DNA from: CAMYJH01 sp041589735
GTDB taxonomy: Bacteria; Pseudomonadota; Gammaproteobacteria; HK1
Assembly: GCA_041589735.1 (NCBI GenBank)
Contig: JBFHVA010000090.1
Coordinates: 1-12,749, forward strand
Direction: 5' to 3'
Length of the DNA stretch: 12,749 nucleotides
Shown: in pieces, positions 6,315 through 12,749 of the stretch
How the letters are laid out: every line of letters begins with the position of its first letter
Numbering within the stretch: the first letter of the stretch is position 1
Notes under the pieces: model-generated
What the model saw: the letters and a program-made list of their open reading frames with translations, nothing else
Told to the model about the DNA's origin: nothing
Database searches by the model: none
Translations under genes and position numbers: made by a program

Positions 6315-7442
6315 GTGACCGGGCTCCGGGTAGACCTTCGGCAGGATTCGCCTATTCCGCTGGATGCGAAGTTCACCTGCGCACCCGGTGAAGTGCTGGC
6401 GCTCGTGGGCCCGTCCGGCAGCGGCAAGTCCACCATCCTAAGGATCATCGCCGGCCTCTACCGCCCGCGAGAGGGCCAGGTCAGCGTCGACGAAGAAGCC
6501 TGGCTCGACACCGGCAAAGGGATCGCCCTTCGGCCGCATTGCCGGGCGGCCGGTATCGTGTTCCAAAACTACGCGCTGTTCCCCCACATGACCGCCATCG
6601 GCAATATCAGCGCCGCGTTGGAAAGCCTGCCTCCGCCGGAACGACGACACCGGGCGGAGTCGCTATTGCAAATGGTCAATCTCGCGGGGCTCGACGACCG
6701 GCGCCCGGCGGAGCTTTCCGGCGGCCAGCAGCAGCGGGTTGCGGTAGCGAGGGCGCTGGCGCGGGAACCTAAAGTGCTGCTGCTGGACGAGCCGTTCTCG
6801 GCAGTGGACCGCCAGACCCGCGAACGTCTCTATCGCGAGCTTGCCATAATGCGGCGCCGACTTGCGATGCCGGTAGTACTGGTAACGCATGATCTGACCG
6901 AGGCACTGATGCTGGCAGATTCGCTGTGCCTGCTTCACCGCGGGCGCACACTTCAGCATGGACGCCCGTTTGAAGTCATGCAGCGTCCCGCGACGGTCGA
7001 GGTGGCGCGGCTGGTGGGGCAACGCAACATTTTTACCGGCACGGTCGTGGAGCAGAGTTCTGATTTCGGATTCACCATTGTCGACTGGAACGGACACCGC
7101 ATCGAGGCGGCTTACGCGCCTCAATTCCGGGAGGGCGAGACGGTGGCCTGGCTGGTGCCGCACTCTAAAGTTCTTCTCCACCGACGCGATCGTCCTTCCC
7201 GGGGGACGACCGAAAATCCCGTTTCCGGGGTGATCAGCGAGCACGTGCTTCTCGGCGATACCACCGTCAGTGTCCTCAACGTCGAGGGACACGACGACCT
7301 AGGGATCACCTTCCAGGTGCCGGCGCACGTTGCGGACAGGAATCGGCTGGGTACCGGGGAACAGGCATCGGTATCACTGCTCGCCCAGGCTATTCACCTG
7401 ATGCCGGCGCCTGATGAAACAGAATTCAGCGAACGGCCGTGA
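6315..7442 (+). CDS. modC: ModC, molybdate ABC transporter ATP-binding protein
   Basis: ATPase of the ModABC importer, 375 residues when begun at GTG 6315. Walker A GPSGSGKST at 32-40, Q-loop Gln84 (VFQNYALFP), ABC signature LSGGQQQR at 134-141, Walker B VLLLDEP at 154-160, switch His192 in VLVTHDLTEA. The C-terminal part (about 235-365) ends in a Mop/TOBE-like region (VSGVISEHVLLGDTTVSVLNV, ASVSLLAQAIHLMP) that can bind oxyanion and gate transport. GTG 6315 lies one base after the modB stop and directly precedes the first beta-strand (VTGLRVDL); a TTG at 6276 would add 13 residues inside modB and is less likely. Shine-Dalgarno is weak, consistent with coupling to modB. Confidence 0.95.
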   Translation: MTGLRVDLRQDSPIPLDAKFTCAPGEVLALVGPSGSGKSTILRIIAGLYRPREGQVSVDEEAWLDTGKGIALRPHCRAAGIVFQNYALFPHMTAIGNISAALESLPPPERRHRAESLLQMVNLAGLDDRRPAELSGGQQQRVAVARALAREPKVLLLDEPFSAVDRQTRERLYRELAIMRRRLAMPVVLVTHDLTEALMLADSLCLLHRGRTLQHGRPFEVMQRPATVEVARLVGQRNIFTGTVVEQSSDFGFTIVDWNGHRIEAAYAPQFREGETVAWLVPHSKVLLHRRDRPSRGTTENPVSGVISEHVLLGDTTVSVLNVEGHDDLGITFQVPAHVADRNRLGTGEQASVSLLAQAIHLMPAPDETEFSERP

Positions 7443-7445
7443 GCG

Positions 7446-7458
7446 CCAGAATTTCTGG
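7446..7458. repeat. Short perfect palindrome (6-bp arms, 1-nt centre) between modC and VOC gene
   Basis: CCAGAA-T-TTCTGG begins 4 nt after the modC stop, and a further CCAGA lies about 20 nt downstream. The palindrome is too tight for an RNA hairpin, so if it means anything it would be a dimeric-protein operator. Arms this short can occur by chance. The surrounding 62-nt gap also holds an A/T-rich TTTAAATT tract that might serve as a -10 element for the VOC gene. Confidence 0.25.
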
Positions 7459-7504
7459 TAGAAGAGACCCTTTAAATTCCAGATTCCCAGCTGATTTTTA
7501 AAAC

Positions 7505-8035
7505 ATGACCTCGACACCGAACTTCTCGCTAAGCCACCTGGAGCTGAGCGTCAAAGACGTCGCGCGCATGGAGCGCTTTTACACCGAAGTGCTCGGATTC
7601 GTGGCCACCGACCGGGGAGAAGGGAAAAATGCAATGGTTTTCTTAAGCCGCAGTCCCGACGAACATCACCAGATTGTGCTCAGCCCCGGCGGTGACGGCA
7701 GGCCCGGCGCGCTGGATCACATCGCCTTGCGAGTCGAAACCCTGGAAGCGCTGAGACGTATCTTCAAAGTTCTAAAAACCCGCGACGACGTCAGCTATGA
7801 AACTGTTTCCCACGGCACCACCTGGTCTATCTACATGAAAGACCCAGAGGGCAATCGCATAGAGGTGTTCGCGGACACGCCGTGGCACGTAGCGCAGCCG
7901 GTTCGGTTTAAGATTGATCTAGACCTTTCGGACGAGGAGCTGACTCGACAAACCGAAGAGGCAATCAGAAAGCGCCCCGAATTCGGACCCGCGAAGGCCT
8001 GGCAAAAAGCTCACCACAAACGCATGGTCGGCTGA
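7505..8035 (+). CDS. VOC-family metalloenzyme (glyoxalase/extradiol dioxygenase superfamily)
   Basis: 176 residues forming two beta-alpha-beta-beta-beta modules of the vicinal-oxygen-chelate fold. Likely metal ligands are His11 (SHLELSV), His72 (ALDHIALRV) and Glu120 (DPEGNRIEVFAD), the 2-His/1-Glu set of Fe(II) extradiol dioxygenases and related VOC enzymes. The WSIYMKDPEGNRIEVFADTPWHV block with the following QPV resembles single-domain catechol-dioxygenase-like VOC proteins. The C-terminal 40 residues are charged and helical (LSDEELTRQTEEAIRKRP). Cytosolic; substrate unknown. Glyoxalase I is less likely because only three of its ligand positions are matched. Starts at ATG 7505, 62 nt after modC, so it could be read through from mod or have its own promoter. 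Confidence 0.85.
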   Translation: MTSTPNFSLSHLELSVKDVARMERFYTEVLGFVATDRGEGKNAMVFLSRSPDEHHQIVLSPGGDGRPGALDHIALRVETLEALRRIFKVLKTRDDVSYETVSHGTTWSIYMKDPEGNRIEVFADTPWHVAQPVRFKIDLDLSDEELTRQTEEAIRKRPEFGPAKAWQKAHHKRMVG

Positions 8036-8054
8036 ACGGGCTCGAAGCCCGTTC
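8034..8054. terminator. Perfect 9-bp hairpin between convergent operons (candidate bidirectional terminator)
   Basis: Arms GAACGGGCT (8034-8042) and AGCCCGTTC (8046-8054) with a CGA loop; the left arm starts inside the VOC stop codon. It sits between the rightward VOC gene and the leftward DUF6494 gene. No T-run follows on either strand, so it is not a classic intrinsic terminator, but it could stall polymerase or protect 3' ends. A weaker stem, CCGAA/TTCGG at 8129-8144, is followed by a pyrimidine-rich stretch. Confidence 0.5.
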
Positions 8055-8162
8055 GATTGGCGTCGCACCCTGATCAAAATACGAACGGCGATAAAGCCAG
8101 CAGGTCTTCGCCTCTGACTCTCAACTACCCGAACGCTTCTTCGGCAGCTCCTTTTCCAGGTT

Positions 8163-8369
8163 TCATTCCAGGGCAATGGTGTCGTCGATTTCGACTTCTA
8201 TGCCGGCCTCAGGAACTTTCAATACGACCGTCGCCTTCAGCTTTTCATTGCCCTTGAGCTTCCCCCCCTCTACAGCGTCGCGGACCGCTTTTTCAATTTC
8301 CCGCTGGGACGTAATGCCGACTTTCTTGAGGAATTTTCGGATCTGGATGTTGAAAGTGTCTTCGTTCAT
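8163..8369 (-). CDS. DUF6494-type small protein, 68 aa
   Basis: Small acidic/basic soluble protein beginning MNEDTFNIQIRKFLKKVGIT, followed by SQREIEKAVRDAVEGGKLKG and a beta-rich tail ending in IDDTIALE. I associate this N-terminus and the closing ALE with the DUF6494 family of proteobacterial proteins, whose function is unknown; the assignment is from memory of the family's look, not a search. Predicted fold: an N-terminal helix pair, then two or three strands. No Cys, signal peptide or membrane helix. Its ATG lies 6 nt after the histidine kinase stop, and an AAGGG Shine-Dalgarno overlaps the end of that gene, so it is the third gene of the response regulator-kinase operon. A role as an accessory or output-tuning factor for that system is possible but unproven. 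Confidence 0.85.
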   Translation of the reverse strand: MNEDTFNIQIRKFLKKVGITSQREIEKAVRDAVEGGKLKGNEKLKATVVLKVPEAGIEVEIDDTIALE

Positions 8370-8375
8370 TTGAAA

Positions 8376-10475
8376 TTACCCTTGTGAAGCAGCGCTGCGA
8401 ATCGGTGTGGATTCGATGTTCTCCGAGCTCGCTTCAGGCGGCGTGGCGATCACCGGCTCGGTGAGCAGATAGACTTCGAAAATCGCGCCCTTTCCTTTTT
8501 CAGAGCGCGCTTTGATATCGCCTCCGTAACCCTGAACAAGCCCTATGCTCACGGAGAGTCCCAGTCCTGTACCGCTGGATTTTTTGGTGGTGAAAAAGGG
8601 GTCGAAAACGCGCGGCAAGTGTTCTGGCGCGATGCCGCTGCCATGGTCGCGCACGCTGATAACGACGCCACGGCCTTCCCAGTTGCGGGTATAAACTTCG
8701 ATCAATTCACCTTCAGGCGAAGCCTGGGCAGCATTGACCATCAGGTTGACCAGCACCTGCTGCAGCTCGCGCGCATCAATGCGCACCTTCAGCGTCTCGC
8801 GGAAATCCGTCTTCGCGGTAAGTCGCTTACTGTTGAGCTCGTGTTCCACGAGCAGCAGCGTGTCGGCGACCACGCGCCGCAGATCGACCACCGGAGCGCT
8901 GCCCTGGCGCCGGGATGGACGAGAGTAGCTGAGCAGTTTGTCGACGATCGTATGGATCCGCTGAACTTGTCCCAATATGAGATCGAATTCGACTTCGGAA
9001 TCGCCCAGGTCGTCGCCAAGTTCACGCCGCAGCAGCTCGAGGTTACCCTGAATTACGGCGATTGGATTGTTGATTTCGTGGGCGACGCCGGCGGTGAGCT
9101 CACCGAGCGCCGCGAGTTTTTCCGCGGCGACCAGCTGCCTGCGAGTCTGCTGAAGCAGTTCGATTGTCTCTTCGAGTCGTAAATTCTTGTCTTTGAGCTC
9201 CTGGGTGCGTTCCTCGACCTTGGTCTCCAGGCGCTCGGCCGCCATCCGGACTTCCTCATTTCGCAGCTTCAGCAAATCAAGAGTGTGGTCGAACTCTCGC
9301 GCCAGCTCCCCAATTTCGTCGCGTGAGGCTACTTCACCGATACGCTTGTCTTCATCTCCCGCCTGCAGCGCGTGTACCACCGAGACGATGGATTCGATGG
9401 GTTTGAAGATGGATTTCGCCCAGCGCATTGCGAGCACGGCGGCAAATAGAATTCCGACAAACACCAGAAGAAGCGATATACCCAGCGTGCGAAGGTAGGC
9501 ATCCCGAAACGGCGCCTCGAGAAAGCCCGTATAGAGCATGCCCACTCGTTGACCAAACACGTCGACCAGCGGCCGGTACGCGGAGATGTACCAGTCGTTG
9601 ACCACGAAGGACCGATCCACCCAGGTGCGACCGTCCACCAGCACGGCGTCCCGCACCGCGGAAGAGACGCGCGTGCCCAGAGCGCGCCTGCCGTCGTCCA
9701 GAGGCACATTGGTGCTCACCCCCACGTCGCCCAAAAATAGCGCCACGGTTCCAACGCTGCCCCGGGGAAGGCTTTCTTCAGCGAAGACAAGGTCGCGGAT
9801 CTCATCGACCAGATCGAAATTCTTGTTGAGTACGACACCACCGTCGATCATTCCGACTATGGTGCCGTTAAAGTCACGGATAGGAGCAATTGCGCGCACC
9901 ACGAAGGCGCGGTCTTCGAATTCGCGGCTGGTCGGACCTGCGCGCGGTGTATCCACCAGAGGAATCACCACGTTATGAGCCAGCTCGGTGCTCACCTTAG
10001 CCAGATCCATGGGCGCGTATATCTCGATGCCGACTCCAGCAGTTCCGAAGTTGGTAACTTCCTGCTGCAGTGGAGATCGCTTGCTTGTGCCGGGCAGAAT
10101 CGAATCCGGGCGGTATATCCAGCGCCCGTGCAGATCGGTAACGAACAAAAAGCTGAACCCGGTGGTGTCGCGTATGGCCGAAAGCTGATCTTTAATCCGT
10201 TCGCCGTCACCGATGGCGTAAGCGGTCAAAAACTCATAGGAGCTCGCCAGCTGCTGCAGCTGGCGCAGATAATCCCGCTGCAGGCGGGAAAAATGGTCGT
10301 GTCCGACCACCAGATCGGCGTTGATGCGGTTAAGAAGCTGATCGTGACTGAACACTCCGCTCCAGAAGATCGCGAAACCTACGGTTGCGGGAGCAATGAG
10401 CAGAATAGGCAGCAGCACAAGAACCAGCAGCTTGTGCCGCAGGCTTTTCGATACACGCGCCTTGAGATTTAGCAT
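8376..10475 (-). CDS. Membrane sensor histidine kinase with Cache-like periplasmic sensor, HAMP, HisKA and HATPase_c
   Basis: 699-residue kinase. TM1 about 15-37 (LLVLVLLPILLIAPATVGFAIF), a periplasmic sensor of about 285 residues resembling a Cache domain (LFVTDLHGRWIYRPDS, AIAPIRDFNGTIVGMIDGGV, YISAYRPLVDVFGQRVGMLY), TM2 about 328-351, HAMP about 352-405 and a coiled coil about 405-450. The HisKA H-box is GELTAGVAHEINNPIAVIQG with phospho-acceptor His466. The ATPase has N-box VNLMVNAAQAS (Asn577/Asn581), G1 VRDHGSGI (Asp610), F-box FDPFFTT and G2 GTGLGLS (635-641), so all catalytic elements are intact. It starts 22 nt after the stop of the NtrC-class regulator, its evident partner. The ligand is unknown; Cache domains of this type commonly bind small organic acids or amino acids. 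Confidence 0.94.
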   Translation of the reverse strand: MLNLKARVSKSLRHKLLVLVLLPILLIAPATVGFAIFWSGVFSHDQLLNRINADLVVGHDHFSRLQRDYLRQLQQLASSYEFLTAYAIGDGERIKDQLSAIRDTTGFSFLFVTDLHGRWIYRPDSILPGTSKRSPLQQEVTNFGTAGVGIEIYAPMDLAKVSTELAHNVVIPLVDTPRAGPTSREFEDRAFVVRAIAPIRDFNGTIVGMIDGGVVLNKNFDLVDEIRDLVFAEESLPRGSVGTVALFLGDVGVSTNVPLDDGRRALGTRVSSAVRDAVLVDGRTWVDRSFVVNDWYISAYRPLVDVFGQRVGMLYTGFLEAPFRDAYLRTLGISLLLVFVGILFAAVLAMRWAKSIFKPIESIVSVVHALQAGDEDKRIGEVASRDEIGELAREFDHTLDLLKLRNEEVRMAAERLETKVEERTQELKDKNLRLEETIELLQQTRRQLVAAEKLAALGELTAGVAHEINNPIAVIQGNLELLRRELGDDLGDSEVEFDLILGQVQRIHTIVDKLLSYSRPSRRQGSAPVVDLRRVVADTLLLVEHELNSKRLTAKTDFRETLKVRIDARELQQVLVNLMVNAAQASPEGELIEVYTRNWEGRGVVISVRDHGSGIAPEHLPRVFDPFFTTKKSSGTGLGLSVSIGLVQGYGGDIKARSEKGKGAIFEVYLLTEPVIATPPEASSENIESTPIRSAASQG
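8379..8383 (-). promoter_or_regulatory. Ribosome binding site of DUF6494 gene inside the kinase 3' end
   Basis: On the minus strand AAGGG lies 9 nt before the ATG and overlaps the last codons of the kinase gene. This fixes the start and points to translational coupling between the two genes. Confidence 0.55.
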
Positions 10476-10497
10476 CGGCGTCGAGACCGGGCTGGCG

Positions 10498-11907
10498 TCA
10501 GCCGTCCTGCTTCCAGGCCTTGAGCTTTCGTTCCAGAGTTTTGCGGGAAACGCCGAGGATCTTTGCCGCCTTGGACTTGTTTCCTTTTGTACTCTCCATC
10601 ACCCGCAGCATGTGGTGCTTCTCCACTTCCGCCATGCTCCAGTCCACGGGCAGAAAAGCTACGGCAGGTGCATCTCCGGCGGTGCGTGCCGAATCGCTGA
10701 AGGTGAAGATGTCACCAGGCAACTTGCCGAGTAAAAGAGATCGCTCGATGACGTTGCGAAGCTCACGCACGTTACCCGGCCAGCCGTACGCCTTAAGCTT
10801 CATGACGTCGTCGTGGGATAACGGCACCGGCGGCACCCGGAGTTCATCGGAAAGCTCCTGGGAAAAATGCCGCGCCAGCTCAGCGATATCGTCCGTACGT
10901 TCCCGCAGCGGCGGCACGGTAATCGCCAACACGTTGAGGCGGAAGAAAAGATCCTCACGGAAACGGTTTGCGTCGACTTCCATCGAAAGCTGCCGGTTGG
11001 TGGCAGCAATTACGCGCACGTTCACCGGCACCTCACGATCCGCTCCTACCGGGCGAATGCTCTTGGTCTCCAGTGCGCGCAGCAGCTTCGCCTGCATGCT
11101 CAAGGACATCTCCGAGATCTCGTCGAGGAAAAGGGTCCCGCCGTGGGCGAAGCTGAACAGGCCCTCACGGCTGCTGTGGGCGCTGGTGAACGCGCCGCGC
11201 ACGTGACCGAAGAGTTCGCTCTCCAGCAGATCCGGCGATATGGATCCGCAGTTCACTGGCACGAACGGACCCTGTCGATTGCTGAGCTTGTGTATCGCCC
11301 GCGCCACCAGCTCCTTGCCGGTGCCGGTTTCGCCTTCGACCAGCACAGTAGCGTTGGTCGGCGCCACCCGCTGAATCACGTCGATAACTTCGCTTATCGC
11401 CTGAGTGGAACCGACAATGCCATCAAGCGCCGTCGCCGGCGCCTGGCGCTTTAACAGAAAGTTTTCCCGGGCGACTCGGCGACGCTCGAGACAGCTGTTG
11501 ACGGCGCTGAAGATTTGCTCGAGACGAAAGGGCTTGAGGAGAAATTCCGCGGCGCCTGCGCGCAGCGCCTGGATTGCGGTTTCCAGGTCCGCATAGGCGG
11601 TCATGACGATCACGTCGCTGCGCACGTCCTGCCCGCGCAGCTCCTTCAACCACTCCACACCGGACTGCCCCGGGAGACGGATGTCCAGGATCAGCAGGTC
11701 GAAATGGTAACGCCGCCTCAGGGCCTCGGCGGTCTCAGCGCAGTCGGCGGTCTCCACCAGCGCGCAGTGGGGCTTGAGCGCCTTGGACAGAAAGTTGCGC
11801 ATCCCGGGCTCATCATCGACCACCAGAACGGCGGCATTGCGGGCGTAGGCATCGAGACGGGCAGCCTCTTCGCTCACGGCCCGCGCTTCATCGGCGATTG
11901 CGCTCAT
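10498..11907 (-). CDS. NtrC-class sigma-54-dependent response regulator (receiver, AAA+, Fis HTH)
   Basis: 469 residues. Receiver about 25-143 with acidic pair DDE (31-33), phospho-acceptor Asp75 (LLILDIRLPG), Thr103 and Lys125. AAA+ domain about 160-395: Walker A GETGTGKE (192-199), Walker B GTLFLDEI (257-264), and GAFTSA at 238-243 where the sigma-54-contacting loop is normally GAFTGA. Fis-type HTH at about 433-464 (NKSKAAKILGVSRKTLERKL). When phosphorylated by the adjacent kinase it should activate sigma-54 promoters. ATG 11907 is chosen because GGGAG lies 6 nt upstream and the receiver starts about 25 residues in; the open frame continues to 12258, but that part overlaps the divergent tupA gene and encodes nothing recognisable. 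First gene of the minus-strand operon. Targets unknown; the divergent tup operon is a candidate. Confidence 0.94.
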   Translation of the reverse strand: MSAIADEARAVSEEAARLDAYARNAAVLVVDDEPGMRNFLSKALKPHCALVETADCAETAEALRRRYHFDLLILDIRLPGQSGVEWLKELRGQDVRSDVIVMTAYADLETAIQALRAGAAEFLLKPFRLEQIFSAVNSCLERRRVARENFLLKRQAPATALDGIVGSTQAISEVIDVIQRVAPTNATVLVEGETGTGKELVARAIHKLSNRQGPFVPVNCGSISPDLLESELFGHVRGAFTSAHSSREGLFSFAHGGTLFLDEISEMSLSMQAKLLRALETKSIRPVGADREVPVNVRVIAATNRQLSMEVDANRFREDLFFRLNVLAITVPPLRERTDDIAELARHFSQELSDELRVPPVPLSHDDVMKLKAYGWPGNVRELRNVIERSLLLGKLPGDIFTFSDSARTAGDAPAVAFLPVDWSMAEVEKHHMLRVMESTKGNKSKAAKILGVSRKTLERKLKAWKQDG

Positions 11908-11913
11908 GGATGA

Positions 11914-11918
11914 CTCCC
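11914..11918 (-). promoter_or_regulatory. Ribosome binding site deciding the response regulator start
   Basis: GGGAG on the minus strand, 6 nt before the ATG at 11907. It supports this start over the longer open frame reaching 12258. Confidence 0.7.
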
Positions 11919-12070
11919 GAGTTGACCCAGACCAGTGCAGCCTCGCCCGCGTGTTGCGGTAACTTGGCTTCTGAGTGAAAATCCGGCTTGCATTGAGTAA
12001 ATAAATTACAACAATCGGTGAATGAGAGATGTTCAATCGTCGAAGTGGGTCAAAATTTACCACCTCGTAT
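11919..12070. promoter_or_regulatory. Divergent intergenic region between response regulator and tupA
   Basis: This gap should hold promoters for both directions. It contains an A/T-rich block (about 11997-12014), clearly lower in GC than the flanks, and a perfect 8-bp inverted pair, TTGACCCA (11922-11929) and TGGGTCAA (12046-12053). I could not find a correctly spaced sigma-54 -24/-12 element: TTGGC at 11964 and TTGC at 11988 are too far apart. No convincing -35/-10 pair stands out. The tupA start is uncertain (ATG 12029, ATG 12071 or GTG 12125), so part of this region may be coding. Confidence 0.4.
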
Positions 12071-12749
12071 ATGAAATTCTGTCGCAGTCGGGCCATTCTA
12101 GGCAACCCCGCGTCTGACCACCACGTGGCCACAAATCGGGCGGGGTCACGATGGCTTTTTGCCATGCTCATGGGCACCGTCCTGGCCGCATTCACTCTCG
12201 TCGGCGAAGCCCACGCCACGGAACAGAAGATCATCCGTCTTGCGACCACCACCAGCACCGAGAACTCAGGATTGCTGGACTATCTGCTGCCTGAGTTCAA
12301 GCGGGACACCGGATATTCCGTTCATGTCATCGCCGTGGGCACCGGCAAGGCACTTCGGATGGGGCGCGACGGCGACGTCGACGTGGTGCTGGTGCACGCG
12401 CGGTCGGCGGAGGAGCGATTCGTCTACGAAGGACACGGCATCGATCGGCGCGACGTCATGTACAACGATTTCGTCATCGTGGGGCCGGCGACGGACCCGG
12501 CGTTGATCCGGCAATCCCGGGAAGCGGCGGACGCCTTTCGACGCATCGCCGGCGGCGGGCACCTGTTTCTGTCCCGGGGCGATGATTCGGGCACGCATAG
12601 AAAGGAGCGCCAGCTATGGCAAGCCGCTGAGGTCGCGCCCGGGGGCAGCTGGTACCGCGAGGCCGGTCAGGGTATGGGAAAGGTGCTTCAGATCAGCGGC
12701 GAGCTGGACGCCTACACGCTCACAGACCGCGGCACCTGGCTGGCGATGA
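12071..12749 (+). CDS. tupA: TupA, tungstate-binding periplasmic protein of TupABC transporter (3'-truncated by window edge)
   Basis: The frame is open to the last base. A Sec signal peptide, RWLFAMLMGTVLAAFTLVG followed by EAHA-TE, precedes a mature protein with strong TupA hallmarks: LATTTSTENSGLLDYLLPEF (the TTTS oxyanion loop), VIAVGTGKALRMGRDGDVDV, VLVHARSAEERFVYEGHGI, RRDVMYNDFVIVGP, and FLSRGDDSGTHRKE, then YTLTDRGTWLA at the edge. TupA binds tungstate with very high selectivity over molybdate; tupB and tupC should follow outside the window. Start is uncertain: ATG 12071 is used, GTG 12125 gives the most typical signal-peptide length, and ATG 12029 has GGTGA upstream. It diverges from the two-component operon. 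The family call is strong; the gene is absent from simple complete-ORF lists because it has no stop here. Confidence 0.92.
   Translation, partial: MKFCRSRAILGNPASDHHVATNRAGSRWLFAMLMGTVLAAFTLVGEAHATEQKIIRLATTTSTENSGLLDYLLPEFKRDTGYSVHVIAVGTGKALRMGRDGDVDVVLVHARSAEERFVYEGHGIDRRDVMYNDFVIVGPATDPALIRQSREAADAFRRIAGGGHLFLSRGDDSGTHRKERQLWQAAEVAPGGSWYREAGQGMGKVLQISGELDAYTLTDRGTWLAM

Noticed and set aside
8619..9182. 187-codon plus-strand frame opposite the histidine kinase
   Set aside because: Antisense to the intact HisKA/ATPase coding region; no domain content of its own.
11964..11991. TTGGC and TTGC as a sigma-54 promoter for tupA
   Set aside because: The GG and GC dinucleotides are 24 nt apart rather than 12, so the pair cannot be a -24/-12 element.
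11908..12258. N-terminal extension of the response regulator frame up to 12258
   Set aside because: It overlaps the signal peptide and start of the divergent tupA gene and matches no domain; the ATG at 11907 has a good GGGAG site 6 nt upstream.

Overview
The window is a dense, GC-rich stretch (every codon family leans to G/C) with short intergenic gaps and gene families typical of Pseudomonadota, most likely a betaproteobacterium. Taxonomy is inferred from protein style only: there is no rRNA or marker gene. I see no tRNA, rRNA, CRISPR array, insertion sequence or phage gene. The recurrent theme is molybdenum/tungsten supply and the maturation of a Mo/W enzyme, very probably a formate dehydrogenase encoded just outside the window.

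Left part (1-1929, + strand): the 3' part of fdhD (sulfurtransferase that activates formate dehydrogenase), a one-component regulator joining an excisionase/MerR-type DNA-binding domain to a molybdate-binding-protein-like domain, and a small unrecognised protein. The three are nearly contiguous and look co-transcribed.

Middle-left (2001-4703, + strand): a compact four-gene set with an SDR dehydrogenase, a ketopantoate-reductase-family enzyme, a GNAT acetyltransferase and a cupin of the 2,4'-dihydroxyacetophenone-dioxygenase type. The first two overlap by ATGA. This looks like a small catabolic or modification operon of unknown substrate.

Middle (4809-8035, + strand): modA-modB-modC, a complete molybdate ABC importer preceded by a plausible sigma-70 promoter, followed by a single-chain VOC (glyoxalase/extradiol dioxygenase-type) metalloenzyme. 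A perfect 9-bp hairpin starts inside the VOC stop codon and lies between convergent transcription units.

Right part (8163-11907, - strand): an operon reading response regulator, then histidine kinase, then a 68-residue DUF6494-type protein. The regulator is NtrC-class (receiver, AAA+, Fis-type HTH) and the kinase has a large periplasmic Cache-like sensor. Diverging from it, and running off the right edge, is tupA, the tungstate-binding protein of a TupABC importer.

Working model (inference): ModABC and Tup bring in molybdate and tungstate, the HTH-PBP regulator reads cytoplasmic oxyanion, FdhD activates a formate dehydrogenase, and the two-component system may control sigma-54 promoters, perhaps including the divergent tup operon. 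The least-explained items are the two-component/DUF6494/tup arrangement, the FdhD with displaced cysteines, and the SDR-KPR-GNAT-cupin operon.
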